From: Rhodocyclaceae bacterium
Lineage (GTDB): Bacteria > Pseudomonadota > Gammaproteobacteria > Burkholderiales > Rhodocyclaceae
Length of the DNA: 64,000 nucleotides
Assembly: GCA_013791905.1 (NCBI GenBank)
Contig: VMSX01000029.1
Location: 248,001 to 312,000, forward strand
Direction of reading: 5' to 3'
Shown here: piece after piece, positions 29,522-41,992 of the stretch
Layout of the letters: each line of letters opens with the position of its first letter
Numbering within the stretch: the stretch's first letter is position 1
Position numbers and translations under genes: made by a program
The notes under the pieces: generated by a model
The model's database searches: none
Seen by the model: the letters and a program-made list of their open reading frames with translations, nothing else
Told to the model about the DNA's origin: nothing

Positions 29522-29794
29522 TCAGCTTCGCGGCGGAACGAAGCCACCGACCTGATCGGCGCCGGCGCCAAAGAAATGCTTCTCGACCTGTTCGGCAAGA
29601 TACTTGCGATGCTGGGCATCGGCCAGGTTCAGGCGATTTTCGTTGATGAGCATGGTTTGCAGGCGGATCCACTGTTGCCAGGACTCTTTCGAAACATTCT
29701 CGAAAATCCGCTTGCCCAGTTCGCCGGGCATCGGAGGAAAGTCTAGACCGTCGGCTTCGCGGCCGAGTTTCACGCAATTGACAGTTCTTGTCAT
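29522..29794 (-). CDS. yggX: YggX-type Fe(2+)-trafficking protein
   Basis: 90 residues, the usual size, with [20 protein letters not shown] at the N-terminus (conserved Cys) and [20 protein letters not shown]. The family helps protect Fe-S clusters from oxidative damage. It ends an apparent rsmE-pap-argA-yggX run on the minus strand, 33 bp after argA. Element B begins at its stop codon. Confidence 0.95.
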   Translation of the reverse strand: MTRTVNCVKLGREADGLDFPPMPGELGKRIFENVSKESWQQWIRLQTMLINENRLNLADAQHRKYLAEQVEKHFFGAGADQVGGFVPPRS

Positions 29795-29827
29795 GGGGTA
29801 ATCCTTCAGTCTTTAAAAAATGCGATT

Positions 29828-31174
29828 TTACAGGGACTTCACGAGTACCTTCGAGCGCCGCTGAAAGTTGTAGAGTTCACGCCGTGCCTTTGGCAAGGCA
29901 TCCAGCCCGGCTTCGACAAAGCCGCGCTCGGTGAACCAGTGGGCGGCGCGCGTGGTCAGCACGCAGAGGCGCTTGATCTTCAGCGCCTTGGCGCGCGTTT
30001 CGAGATGGCGCCGTAACTGATCGCCGAAACCGGCACGCTGGTATTCAGCTAACACCACGAGACAGGCGAGTTCGGCAACCGCCGGTTCACCACGGACGCG
30101 CGGCAGCGGATAGAGCGCGGCGCAACCCACCACCACGCCATCATGGTCAAGCAGGGTGAAGCGGGAGATTTCCATCTCCAGGCGTTCGCGGCCGCGTTTG
30201 ACCAATGTGCCATCCGCTTCCAGCGGCGCGATCAGCGCCAGCACGGCAGCCACGTCGTCCGGCGTTGCTTCGCGCAGGCGCGCCAGCGGGGCGCGGGTCA
30301 TCACAGTGCCGACACCATCGCGCGTGAATAATTCCATCAGCATCGCGCCGTCCATTGCGCGGTCGAGAAAATGGACGCGGCCGACGCCGTTGCGACAGGC
30401 GCGCATGGCGCCCGGCAGCACGCGGGTCACCTCGGGCGACTGCTTGATTTTCTTGGCGAGCAACTGCTCGCATTCCTCGACGGTCAGCGCATCAATGTGG
30501 TGGCCCTTGCGGTCGACCAGTCCCGGCGCGTCGCCAAGAAAAATCAGCTTGTCGGCCTTGATGGCGACAGCCACCGCCTCGGCAACTTCTTCCCAGGCGA
30601 GATTGAAGATGTCGCCGGAGGGCGAGGCGGCAATCGGCGTGATCAGGACGACGTTTTCCTGCGAAAGATCGGCGCGAATTTCATCCGCTTCGACCTTGCG
30701 CACCGCGCCGGCGAACTGCATGTCGACGCCATCCAGCACTCCGACCGGCTTGGCGGAGATGAAATTACCGCCGGTGACGCGCAGAAAGGCGCCCGCCAGT
30801 GGTGTGTTCGGCAGTCCCTGCGACAGCAGCGCCTCGATCTCGATGCGGGTGACACCCATTGCCCGCTTGACGGATTCGAGCGTCGCGGCATCGGTGACGC
30901 GCAGGCCCTTGTGAAAACGCGGCTCCAGCCCCCGTCCGCGCATCTCGGCGTCGATCTGCGGGCGGGCGCCATGCACCAACACCAACTGGATGCCCATGCT
31001 GTCGAGCAATGCGATGTCGTGAATCAGTGCCTGGGCGACGCCGGTCTGCAGGACTTCGCCGCCGAAGGCGATGACAAAGGCGCGGCCGCGAAAGGCGTGG
31101 ATGTAGGGTGCCGCCTGGCGTACCCAGGCTACCAGGCGGGCATCCGTCAATGCGTTGGTTTCAGTTTCTGCCAT
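29828..31174 (-). CDS. argA: Amino-acid N-acetyltransferase (N-acetylglutamate synthase)
   Basis: 448 residues. The N-terminal amino-acid-kinase-like domain (FVIAFGGEVLQ, LVLVHGARPQI) is joined to a C-terminal GNAT domain from about residue 300 (ACLVVLAEYQRAGFGDQLRR holds the acetyl-CoA loop). It makes N-acetylglutamate, the first step of arginine synthesis, and is normally inhibited by arginine through the kinase-like domain. It starts 3 bp after the upstream phosphotransferase gene ends. Confidence 0.95.
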   Translation of the reverse strand: MAETETNALTDARLVAWVRQAAPYIHAFRGRAFVIAFGGEVLQTGVAQALIHDIALLDSMGIQLVLVHGARPQIDAEMRGRGLEPRFHKGLRVTDAATLESVKRAMGVTRIEIEALLSQGLPNTPLAGAFLRVTGGNFISAKPVGVLDGVDMQFAGAVRKVEADEIRADLSQENVVLITPIAASPSGDIFNLAWEEVAEAVAVAIKADKLIFLGDAPGLVDRKGHHIDALTVEECEQLLAKKIKQSPEVTRVLPGAMRACRNGVGRVHFLDRAMDGAMLMELFTRDGVGTVMTRAPLARLREATPDDVAAVLALIAPLEADGTLVKRGRERLEMEISRFTLLDHDGVVVGCAALYPLPRVRGEPAVAELACLVVLAEYQRAGFGDQLRRHLETRAKALKIKRLCVLTTRAAHWFTERGFVEAGLDALPKARRELYNFQRRSKVLVKSL

Positions 31175-31177
31175 GCG

Positions 31178-32728
31178 TCAGCCCTTCTTGTCGCCTTTTT
31201 TGCCGCGGCATTTTCCCTTGGCCGGGGTAGCTGCAGTGGTGGGTAACGTGGCATCGAGTGCCGCCTCGAGCCGCTCGCAGATGGTGCGGATCACCTTGAC
31301 GCGCGCATAGCCCTTGTCGTTCGCCTCGACCAGCGTCCACGGTGCCAGGCCCGAACTGGTGCGATCGACCATGTCGCACACGGCCTGGTGATAGGCATCC
31401 CATTTCTCGCGGTTGCGCCAGTCTTCGTCGGTCAGCTTGAAGCGCTTGAACTCGATCTTCTCGCGCTCCTTGAAACGACGCAACTGCTCGTCCTTGCTGA
31501 CCTGCAACCAGAATTTGATGACGATCGCGCCGGCTTCTGAGATCTCGTGCTCGAAGTCATTGATCTCGGTGTAGGCGCGCAGCCAGTCGGCCTCGGCGCA
31601 GAACCCCTCGACGCGTTCGACCAGTACGCGGCCATACCACGAACGGTCGAAGATCGAGAAGCGGCCGATCCGCGGCACATGCCGCCAGAAACGCCACATG
31701 TAGGGCTGGGCGCGCTCTTCCTCGGTCGGCGCGGCGATTGGCACGATCTGGTAGTTGCGCGCGTCCATCGACGCGGTAACGCGCCGGATCGCGCCACCCT
31801 TGCCGGCAGCGTCCGATCCCTCGAACACGCAGATCACCGAATGCTGTTTGAAGCGCGGGTCGCGCACCAGTTCGGAGAGTCGCCCTTGCCACTTGGCGAG
31901 CTGGTTATCGTATTGCTTCTTCGTCAGCGTGTGTTCCAGATTGAGCTCGGAGATGACGTCGCGGCCGTCGATGTTCGGCAGTATCGGCGGCGCCACCGGG
32001 GTCACCTGCTTGTCGGGATCGGCAAGGCGTTGGCGGATGGCGTCGAGGATAACCTTGCCCGTGGTGAGCGAACGGTAGCGATCATCCTCGCCTTCGACGA
32101 TGATCCATGGCGCCCACGGCGTGTTGGTCATGCGCAGCACATGGCCGACCACTTCCTGCAGCTGGTCGTAGGTCTTGAGTCGGTCCCAGTTCCATTTGGT
32201 GACGCGCCAGGCAGTGTGCGGATTTTTCTCCAACGCCTTCAGGCGGCGTTTCTGGCCGTCTTTGGTCAGGTGGAACCAGAACTTGAGCACCAGCGCACCT
32301 TCATTGACCAGCATCGCCTCGAAGCGATTGATCTGGTCGATGCGCTGATCCATCTGCGCCTGCGTCATGCCGCCGTCGATGCGATCGTGGATCGGGCCCG
32401 AATACCAGGAACCGGCGAAGATGCCGACCCGTCCCTTGGGCGGCAGCGCGCGCCAGTAGCGCCACATGTAGGGGCGTTCGCGCTCCTCGTCGGTCGGTTC
32501 GGAGAAGGCCAGCGTCGAGATGAAGCGGGGATCCATCCATTCGTACAAGACATTGATCGTTTCACCCTTGCCGGCACCGTCCTGGCCGCTGACCAGCACG
32601 ACCACCGGGATCTTCTTGTTTTCCTTGAGGTCGAATTGCGCCTCAAGTAGATCGGCGCGCAGGGTGGTCACTGCTTTCTTGTAGGTTTCCTTGTCCAGCT
32701 TGTGGCCCAGTTCTGCGGATTCAAACAT
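31178..32728 (-). CDS. pap: Polyphosphate:AMP phosphotransferase (two-domain PPK2)
   Basis: 516 residues made of two PPK2 domains. The first has Walker A GQDGAGKGETIN with FAGSWYSGPIHDR; the second has GSDAAGKGGAIRR with FDRSWYGRVLVERVEG. Two-domain PPK2 enzymes transfer phosphate from polyphosphate to AMP, giving ADP. Both P-loops look intact, although in characterised enzymes one domain dominates. The Lys/Gly tail is low complexity. The neighbouring argA is 3 bp away, so the two are likely co-transcribed. Confidence 0.92.
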   Translation of the reverse strand: MFESAELGHKLDKETYKKAVTTLRADLLEAQFDLKENKKIPVVVLVSGQDGAGKGETINVLYEWMDPRFISTLAFSEPTDEERERPYMWRYWRALPPKGRVGIFAGSWYSGPIHDRIDGGMTQAQMDQRIDQINRFEAMLVNEGALVLKFWFHLTKDGQKRRLKALEKNPHTAWRVTKWNWDRLKTYDQLQEVVGHVLRMTNTPWAPWIIVEGEDDRYRSLTTGKVILDAIRQRLADPDKQVTPVAPPILPNIDGRDVISELNLEHTLTKKQYDNQLAKWQGRLSELVRDPRFKQHSVICVFEGSDAAGKGGAIRRVTASMDARNYQIVPIAAPTEEERAQPYMWRFWRHVPRIGRFSIFDRSWYGRVLVERVEGFCAEADWLRAYTEINDFEHEISEAGAIVIKFWLQVSKDEQLRRFKEREKIEFKRFKLTDEDWRNREKWDAYHQAVCDMVDRTSSGLAPWTLVEANDKGYARVKVIRTICERLEAALDATLPTTAATPAKGKCRGKKGDKKG

Positions 32729-32793
32729 TCGTTGCCCTCATTGCAAAGAAACGGTATTGGCTGGTTTTAACGCCAGCGAATGTCATGCAAAAA

Positions 32794-33534
32794 CTAAAAA
32801 TCACCCCATATGGCCTGCATTGCCGCCAGTACGGCGGCGCCGGCGGTCTCTGTGCGCAATATACGCGGTCCCAGCCGGATCGGCTGAAAGCCGGCGGCTT
32901 GCGCAGCCAGCATTTCCCCTTCCTCCCAGCCGCCTTCCGGGCCGATCAATGTAACCAGCGGTGTCGAGGGTTTGGCCAGCTCGTGCAGCGCGATGCCGGT
33001 GTCAGGTGATAGCAGCAGACGTAGCGTGTTCTGCCCCTTTGTCTGGGCCAGATAGCGGGGTAAATCAAGCACCGGTGCGACCACGGGCACCTGATTGCGG
33101 CCACACTGCTCGCAGGCGGCGCTGGCAATGTTGTTCCAGTGGGTGATGCGGCGGTCCATGCGCTCGCCAGATAACCTGATCACGCTGCGCTTTGCCGCCA
33201 CCGGCTGAATCGCCGCGACTCCCAGTTCAACGCTTTTCTCCACTACCCAGTCCATTTTGTCACCGGACGGCAGGCCCTGGGCCAGGGTGATCTGTAAGGG
33301 GGATTCCCGGTCAGTCGCGTCGAAGGATTGCAAGGCCACGCGCATCATCCGGGACGCCGTCCCGCCAGCGCCGACTATTGTTGCCTGCCATTCGCCGCCG
33401 CGGCCATCGAAGAGAATCAATGGTGCGCCCTCTTTCAGGCGCAGTACCCGAATTGCATGATGGGCCGCTGCCTCGGGCAGATCGACCTGCGCGCCCGGAG
33501 CAAGGGGAAAGGGACAATGGAAGCGCGGTATCAT
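32794..33534 (-). CDS. rsmE: 16S rRNA (uracil1498-N3)-methyltransferase
   Basis: 246 residues with a PUA-like N-terminal domain and a SPOUT C-terminal domain that ends in the knot region LIGPEGGWEEGEM and RLGPRILRTETA. It methylates U1498 of 16S rRNA. A 22-nt repeat copy in the N-terminal domain is read IVGAGGTAS, between two strands. It is divergent from the DUF748 gene with a 44-bp gap that must hold both promoters. Confidence 0.95.
   Translation of the reverse strand: MIPRFHCPFPLAPGAQVDLPEAAAHHAIRVLRLKEGAPLILFDGRGGEWQATIVGAGGTASRMMRVALQSFDATDRESPLQITLAQGLPSGDKMDWVVEKSVELGVAAIQPVAAKRSVIRLSGERMDRRITHWNNIASAACEQCGRNQVPVVAPVLDLPRYLAQTKGQNTLRLLLSPDTGIALHELAKPSTPLVTLIGPEGGWEEGEMLAAQAAGFQPIRLGPRILRTETAGAAVLAAMQAIWGDF
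33356..33379 (+). repeat. Dispersed 22-nt repeat, copy 7 (in rsmE)
   Basis: GCCGTCCCGCCAGCGCCGAC then TATT; one change. Read on the coding strand as IVGAGGTAS in a loop of the PUA-like domain. Confidence 0.8.
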
Positions 33535-33578
33535 GGGCTGATTATTTCACAATGCTCCCGTGTTAGAGGCGCCTGCTC

Positions 33579-36500
33579 ATGAAAATCCCCGCGCTTTCCC
33601 GACTATCCCGGCTCAAGAAGCTGGCGCTCATCCTGATTGGCCTGAGCCTTGCCACCTTGTTGTTCCTGTGGCTCGCCCTGCCGCGCATCGTCCAGTCGCA
33701 GGCGGAAAGAATCGTCGCCGAAAAGACCGGCCATCGCCTGAGCATGGAACGGCCGGAATTCAATCCTTTCGACTTGCGCCTGCGCGTACCCAAGCTGCGT
33801 CTGACGGAGCCTGACGGTAAGCCGCTGCTGGCCTTCGATGAATTGCTGGTCGACATTTCCATTACGAGCCTGTCGCAGCGCGCGCTGGTTTTTGACGCCA
33901 TCAAGTTGAGCAGCCCGGAAGTGACGCTGGTCGAACTGCCCGCGGGTGGCCTCAACTGGCTGCCTTTCATCAACGCGCTGAAAGACAAAGAGGCCAAGCC
34001 GGATGCTGAAATGCTCCGTCTGTACGTTCATAGCCTGGTGCTGGCCGGCGGTCGCCTCGATTTTGCCGATCAGCGCACTGCGCCCGGTTTCGCGGCGCGC
34101 CTGGAACCGCTGGACTTGAATTTGAGCGGGCTATCCACTCTGTCGGGTGATACAGGGCAATTCAAGATTGCGGCTCGCACTGCGCTGGGTGCCAAGATCC
34201 TGCTGCAGGGTGACATGGCGCTGAACCCCGTGACGGCTACCGGCACCTTCAATCTGGAGGACCTGCAACTGGCCCAGTTGGCGCCCTATCTCAAGAGTGT
34301 GCTGTCAGAGACACCGCAGGGAACGGCCGCGCTGTCCGCCAGTTATCGGGTCGGCAATGACGGCAACAAGCTGGCTGCGACTATCGATCAGATCACCGCA
34401 AAACTCTCCGTACTCCGCTTGCCGTTGAAAGAGCCGGCGGGGGCCGTCGTGGCCATTGAGCAGATCGAACTACAGGATGGGCGCTTCGAGCTGGCGAAGC
34501 AGGAACTCACAGTCGGCGCTGTCCGGATCGGCAACGGCAAGCTGGAACTGCCGAAAATCGAATCCCCACCGCAATTTGCCACCTTCACGCTTGAAAATGC
34601 ACGTATCAACCTGGTCGAACGTCTGGCGACTCTTGGCCAGGTCAAGCTGACAGATGCCCGCGTGTACGCAACCCACGATGCACAGGGGCAGATCGACCTG
34701 CTTCACGCTGTCAAGACCAGACCGGCTACGCCACCCGCAACTGAACCAGCGTCTGGCACAACGCCCTGGCGCTACCGGCTCGACGCGCTGGACGTGGGGA
34801 ATCTGAATGTTGTCCTGCGTGATACCAGTGTGCAGCCCGCGGCCGATCTGGCACTGGAAAACCTTAGGCTGAAGGTCGCCGGGGTGACAGATGATCTTAC
34901 GGCGCCCTTGCCTGTCCGGCTCGCCTTTGATATCAGGGAAGGCGGGCGTTTCGAAGGCGAAGGCAGCGTCATCCCCGCTTCTTCGTCGGTCGATTTCAAA
35001 CTCAAGCTGACCGACCTGGTACTCAAACCAGCGCAGCCTTATCTGTCGAAAAAGGCGCATCTGACAATTGCCGATGGGCGTTTTTCCAGCCAGGGTCATA
35101 TTGGCTACAGCGCCGCAAAGGGCGTCGACTATCGCGGTGACTTCACCCTCGCCAACCTGCGCCTGAACGAAGCAGGGGGCGACAATTTGATCCTCGCCTG
35201 GAAAACACTGGAGAGCCGTCTGATATCGCTGAACGCGCAGCAGCTCAAAATGGACGAATTGCGGGTTGACGGCCTGAATACCCGGCTGATCATCGACAAG
35301 AACAAGAACAGCAACATCAAGAAACTGATCAAGCCGGCTGCCATCGATGCGGCGCCACCCGCCGCCGCAACAACTCAACATGGCACGCCAGCCTTCCGCT
35401 TCGACATAGACCGGATTCGCTTCCGTAACGGTGCCATGGATTTTGCCGACCATTCGCTGATCCAGCCGTTCGGTACGCGCATCCACAAATTGCGAGGCAG
35501 CGTCAACAACCTGTCCAGTCGCCCCGGTGCGCCGGGCCAGGTGGAACTCGATGGCGAGGTGGACGAATACGGTCTGGCGCGCGCCGTTGGAGAGGTTGAC
35601 CTGTTCAACCCCACCGAATCCATGGATCTCAGGGTGATTTTCCGCAATGTCGAAATGTCGCGACTGACGCCTTACGTGGCCACTTTTGCCGGCCGCAAGG
35701 TCGAGGCCGGCAAACTTTCGCTCGATCTGCGCTACAAGATAAAACAGCGCCAGTTGCAGGGCGAAAACCAGATCGTCATCCACCGCATGATCCTCGGCGA
35801 ACGCATTGAAAGTTCAACTGCCGAAGACCTGCCGCTCGATCTGGCCATCGCCATTCTGCAGGACGCGGATGGACGCATCGAGCTTGAACTGCCGGTTGCC
35901 GGCAACCTCGACGATCCCCAATTCGACTATGGCCTGATCGTTCGCAAGACGATCAGCAGTGCTCTGGGCAAGATTGTCACCGCCCCATTCCGTGCGCTGG
36001 CGGCTTTGTTCGGTGGCGGTGAACAGGCTGACAGCATTGCCTTCGAGGCTGGTGCGGCACAGCTCACGCCGCCTGAACGCGAGAAACTGGTCCGCCTTGC
36101 CGAGGTTCTGGCCAAGCGCCCGGGCCTGGTCCTGGCACTGGGCGCAAACTATGCCGAGGCAGATCGCGTTGCGCTGCAGGGCGTGCAATTGCGTCGCGCT
36201 GTGCTGGCGCGCGCCGGCCAGCAGGTGGCAGAACGCGGTGACCCCGGCCCCGTGTCGACGCGTCAGCCGAAGGTGCAGGCTGCGCTGGAGAGCCTGTTTG
36301 CCGAGCGCATCGGGGCAACCTTTCTGGAGGCCCTGAGAACCGGTTTCCTGCGCGCCAACCCGGACCTGAAAGAAGAGGGCGCGAGCGGAAAAATGATCTC
36401 CAGACACTCCGGCCCAGCGTCGGAGAGAGCTGCTCCGGGTGAAGACAGCACTGCACAGAACGCCACGCAAACCAGCGGCGCGGATTTTCATGGCGTCCTG

Positions 36501-36716
36501 TTCGAGCGTTTGCGCGCGACGGAGGTGGTTACGGATGAGCGCCTGCAAACACTGGCGCAAACGCGCGGCAAGAACATGATTGAAGCGCTCAAGGCTGCCG
36601 GCGTGGCGGACGAGCGCCTGCAAGCATTGGCGCCGGAAGCCAGCGAAAGCAGGGACGGCGAGATACCCGTCAAGCTGGTGCTCGAAGCGGCCAAGACTGG
36701 CAGCAAGGCAAATTGA
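33579..36716 (+). CDS. DUF748 (AsmA-like) envelope protein
   Basis: 1045 residues. One N-terminal membrane anchor (KLALILIGLSLATLLFLWLALP) is followed by a very long periplasmic part rich in beta-strands, with RPEFNPFDLRLRVPKLRLTE typical of the family. Near the C-terminus (about residues 830-885) is an OmpA-like segment (FEAGAAQLTPPEREKLVRLA). AsmA-like proteins of this size are thought to move phospholipids between the membranes; that role is not proven for DUF748. Length and layout are normal for the family. Confidence 0.85.
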   Translation: MKIPALSRLSRLKKLALILIGLSLATLLFLWLALPRIVQSQAERIVAEKTGHRLSMERPEFNPFDLRLRVPKLRLTEPDGKPLLAFDELLVDISITSLSQRALVFDAIKLSSPEVTLVELPAGGLNWLPFINALKDKEAKPDAEMLRLYVHSLVLAGGRLDFADQRTAPGFAARLEPLDLNLSGLSTLSGDTGQFKIAARTALGAKILLQGDMALNPVTATGTFNLEDLQLAQLAPYLKSVLSETPQGTAALSASYRVGNDGNKLAATIDQITAKLSVLRLPLKEPAGAVVAIEQIELQDGRFELAKQELTVGAVRIGNGKLELPKIESPPQFATFTLENARINLVERLATLGQVKLTDARVYATHDAQGQIDLLHAVKTRPATPPATEPASGTTPWRYRLDALDVGNLNVVLRDTSVQPAADLALENLRLKVAGVTDDLTAPLPVRLAFDIREGGRFEGEGSVIPASSSVDFKLKLTDLVLKPAQPYLSKKAHLTIADGRFSSQGHIGYSAAKGVDYRGDFTLANLRLNEAGGDNLILAWKTLESRLISLNAQQLKMDELRVDGLNTRLIIDKNKNSNIKKLIKPAAIDAAPPAAATTQHGTPAFRFDIDRIRFRNGAMDFADHSLIQPFGTRIHKLRGSVNNLSSRPGAPGQVELDGEVDEYGLARAVGEVDLFNPTESMDLRVIFRNVEMSRLTPYVATFAGRKVEAGKLSLDLRYKIKQRQLQGENQIVIHRMILGERIESSTAEDLPLDLAIAILQDADGRIELELPVAGNLDDPQFDYGLIVRKTISSALGKIVTAPFRALAALFGGGEQADSIAFEAGAAQLTPPEREKLVRLAEVLAKRPGLVLALGANYAEADRVALQGVQLRRAVLARAGQQVAERGDPGPVSTRQPKVQAALESLFAERIGATFLEALRTGFLRANPDLKEEGASGKMISRHSGPASERAAPGEDSTAQNATQTSGADFHGVLFERLRATEVVTDERLQTLAQTRGKNMIEALKAAGVADERLQALAPEASESRDGEIPVKLVLEAAKTGSKAN

Positions 36717-36746
36717 AATATCAACACATCATGAGGAGAATACGCC

Positions 36747-37301
36747 ATGGTTAGCACCCCCACCCCCGTCTGTAACTTCGGCTGGCCAGCCGTCGATTTC
36801 AACCTGCCCGGCGTCGATGGCCGGCACCACAGTCCTGCCACAGCGCGTGGGCCGAATGGCCTGCTGGTGATGTTCATTTGCAACCACTGCCCCTACGTCA
36901 AAGCGGTGCTCGACCGCATCGTGCGTGACACCCGCGAACTCAAGACGCTCGGCATCGGCAGCATCGCCATCATGAGCAACGACCCGAAAGAATATCCGGA
37001 AGATTCCTGGGGCAACATGATCAAGGTCGCGCGCACTTTCGATTTCCCCTTTCCCTACGTGCTCGACAACACGCAGAAGGTTGCCCAAGCCTATGGTGCC
37101 GTGTGCACGCCGGATTTTTTCGGGTTCAATAGCAAGCTTGAATTGCACTATCGCGGCCGGCTCGACGAATCGCGCAAGGAGGCTGCACCGCCTGATGCGC
37201 GCCGTGACCTGTTCGAGGCGATGCAGTTGGTCGCCCAGACCGGAGAGGGGCCGCGCGAGCAGATTCCGGGCATCGGTTGTTCGATCAAATGGAAGAATTA
37301 A
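36747..37301 (+). CDS. Thioredoxin-like (AhpC/TSA-type) protein
   Basis: 184 residues of redoxin fold: WPAVDFNLPGVDG, then FICNHCPYVKAVLDRI with a CxxC pair in the expected place, and a cis-Pro region (GAVCTPDFFGF). Closely related proteins are usually annotated as thioredoxin family members without a signal peptide; they probably act in the cytoplasm. AGGAG precedes the start. Element C begins right after its stop codon. Confidence 0.85.
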   Translation: MVSTPTPVCNFGWPAVDFNLPGVDGRHHSPATARGPNGLLVMFICNHCPYVKAVLDRIVRDTRELKTLGIGSIAIMSNDPKEYPEDSWGNMIKVARTFDFPFPYVLDNTQKVAQAYGAVCTPDFFGFNSKLELHYRGRLDESRKEAAPPDARRDLFEAMQLVAQTGEGPREQIPGIGCSIKWKN

Positions 37302-37532
37302 ACGCCCGCCCCCCTTTGTGCGCCGTTGGCGCATCCCTCGCTTTGCTCCGGACCGCTGCTGCGCAGCGTCCTGCGGCCTGCGGCCTGGTGCCCCCTCGCG
37401 GGGGGTTCTTACCGGCTCGCGTTGCTCGTTGCTCACGGGGCGCTTCTTTGGGCGGCGGAGCGGGTTGCGGCTGGCGCCGCGTGCCGCATTTGCTTGGGGC
37501 GGCCCGGCGCAAACGCTGTATTTTCACGTTAA
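37302..37532 (+). repeat. Structured intercistronic element, copy C
   Basis: Fills the 231-bp gap up to rarA. Stem GCATTTGC (37486-37493) and GCAAACGC (37509-37516), 7 of 8 pairs, around TTGGGGCGGCCCGGC. Preceded by TTGCGGCTGGCGCCGCGTGC, a CCCCCTCGCGGGGGG hairpin and a longer GC-rich stretch. This is the longest copy. Confidence 0.85.
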
Positions 37533-38873
37533 TTGAACACTGACTTGTTCGCCCACCGAGGCGCCCTTGCCCATGCACCGTTGGCGGAGCAGTTGCGTCC
37601 CGCCACGCTCGATGAGGTGATCGGGCAGCAGCATTTGCTTGGCCCCGGCAAACCACTGCGGTTGGCGTTTGAATCGCGTACCCCGCATTCGATGATTCTC
37701 TGGGGGCCGCCGGGGGTGGGCAAGACCACGCTGGCGCGGCTGATGGCCACGGCTTTCGAGGCGGAATTCATCGCCCTGTCAGCAGTCCTTTCCGGGGTGA
37801 AGGACATCCGTGCCGCCGTCGAGCAGGCCGAACTGACGCTCGCCCAGAACGGGCGGCGCACGCTACTGTTCGTTGATGAAGTGCATCGTTTCAACAAGTC
37901 CCAGCAGGACGCGTTTCTGCCCTTCGTCGAACGGGGCCTGCTGACCTTCATCGGCGCCACCACCGAGAACCCCTCTTTTGAAGTGAACTCTGCGCTTCTC
38001 TCGCGCGCAGCAGTGTATGTGCTGAAAAGTCTCACGGCGGAAGAGTTGCAGCTGCTATTCGCGCACGCGCAAGCGCGTGCTTTCCCCGATCTCGAATTTT
38101 CGTCCGAGGCGGTGGAGCGTCTCGTCGCCTATGCGGATGGCGATGCGCGGCGCTTGCTGAACGTGCTGGAAACCCTGCGCACGGCGGCGGCGTCAGCCAA
38201 ATTTCCGGATGATCGCCGTCTCGTCAGCGCCGACTTTCTGCAGGCGGCGCTGGCGGCCGACCTGCGGCGTTTCGACAAGGGCGGCGATGCCTTCTATGAC
38301 CAGATTTCCGCCCTGCACAAGTCAGTGCGCGGCTCCAACCCGGATGCGGCGCTCTACTGGCTGGTGCGCATGCTCGATGGCGGTGCCGATCCGCTCTATA
38401 TGGGGCGGCGCATCATCCGCATGGCCAGCGAGGACATCGGTCTCGCCGATCCGCGCGCCCTGCGCATCGCGCTCGACGCGGTGGAAACCTACGAGCGGCT
38501 CGGCTCGCCGGAGGGGGAGCTGGCATTGGCCAACGCGGTGCTCTACATGGCGGTGGCGGCGAAATCGAATGCCGGCTATCTGGCTTATGGCGCCGCGCGC
38601 AAGTTTGTCGCGCAGGACACGAGCCGGCCGGTGCCGGAACACCTGCGCAACGCGCCGACCAAACTGATGAAGGAGCTGGGTTTCGGCAGCGCATACCGTT
38701 ACGCGCACGACGAACCGGAAGCCTACGCGGCGGGCGAAACCTACTTACCCGAGAACATGCCGGGCATCAATTGGTATCGCCCCACACCGCGCGGACTGGA
38801 ACAGAAGATTGGCGAAAAACTCGCCCATCTGCGGACGCTCGACGCGCAACATAAAAAGCAGCAGAAGGACTGA
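37533..38873 (+). CDS. rarA: Replication-associated recombination protein A (AAA+ ATPase)
   Basis: 446 residues with Walker A GPPGVGKTTLARL, Walker B LLFVDEVHRF and IGATTENPSFEVN, all typical of RarA/MgsA. It acts at stalled replication forks. The start appears to be TTG at 37533 without a clear ribosome site, directly after element C. There is no in-frame ATG before the conserved LAEQLRPATLDEVIGQQHLL. Its stop codon abuts the end of the convergent small gene. Confidence 0.93.
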   Translation: MNTDLFAHRGALAHAPLAEQLRPATLDEVIGQQHLLGPGKPLRLAFESRTPHSMILWGPPGVGKTTLARLMATAFEAEFIALSAVLSGVKDIRAAVEQAELTLAQNGRRTLLFVDEVHRFNKSQQDAFLPFVERGLLTFIGATTENPSFEVNSALLSRAAVYVLKSLTAEELQLLFAHAQARAFPDLEFSSEAVERLVAYADGDARRLLNVLETLRTAAASAKFPDDRRLVSADFLQAALAADLRRFDKGGDAFYDQISALHKSVRGSNPDAALYWLVRMLDGGADPLYMGRRIIRMASEDIGLADPRALRIALDAVETYERLGSPEGELALANAVLYMAVAAKSNAGYLAYGAARKFVAQDTSRPVPEHLRNAPTKLMKELGFGSAYRYAHDEPEAYAAGETYLPENMPGINWYRPTPRGLEQKIGEKLAHLRTLDAQHKKQQKD

Positions 38874-39134
38874 TCACTGCTCGGGGTGATTGGCGACAAA
38901 CTGACGATAGGCGCGCCGGGCAGCCCTTAGCGCTGTGGTATGACCGCCGCTTTTGGCGTCGTTGATGGCGTTCTTCAGCAGCTCGCGCAATACCTCCACA
39001 CCATCCTCCGATTGCGCCAGGCAACAGGCCAACTCTGCCGCAGTGGCGAACGGCACATGTTCCAAGCCCGCGATGATGGTCACCTCGTCCTCGGTCAGAT
39101 CGCTGTAATCAAGGCATTCCTTGATGGAGATCAC
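38874..39134 (-). CDS. Small conserved protein of unknown function
   Basis: The GTG at 39134 is chosen because the family starts ISIKECLDYSDLTEDEV and TGGGGA lies upstream; the frame is open for 12 more codons. 86 residues, mostly helical, with AAELACCLAQ in the middle. Similar short proteins occur widely in betaproteobacteria, with no function that I know. Its end abuts rarA tail to tail, and it is divergent from serS. Confidence 0.65.
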   Translation of the reverse strand: MISIKECLDYSDLTEDEVTIIAGLEHVPFATAAELACCLAQSEDGVEVLRELLKNAINDAKSGGHTTALRAARRAYRQFVANHPEQ

Positions 39135-39154
39135 AGGTATTCCCCATAAAATAG

Positions 39155-41922
<2,768 letters not shown>

Positions 41923-41951
41923 CAATTCTTCATGCGCTGGAGGAGGCCGCA

Positions 41952-41982
41952 TTGTGCCACGCAAGTGCGGCACGGTTATAAT
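41952..41982 (+). promoter_or_regulatory. Probable promoter of tRNA-Ser
   Basis: TTGTGC (41952-41957) and a consensus TATAAT (41977-41982), 19 bases apart, end about 11 bases before the tRNA. A GC-rich discriminator (GCGCTCGCC) fits stringent control. Confidence 0.5.
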
Positions 41983-41992
41983 CGCGCTCGCC

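Noticed and set aside
38222-38242. 22-nt repeat-like stretch in rarA (CGTCAGCGCCGACTTTC)
   Set aside because: Reads SADF in a different frame from all other copies and fits ordinary coding sequence; probably chance.
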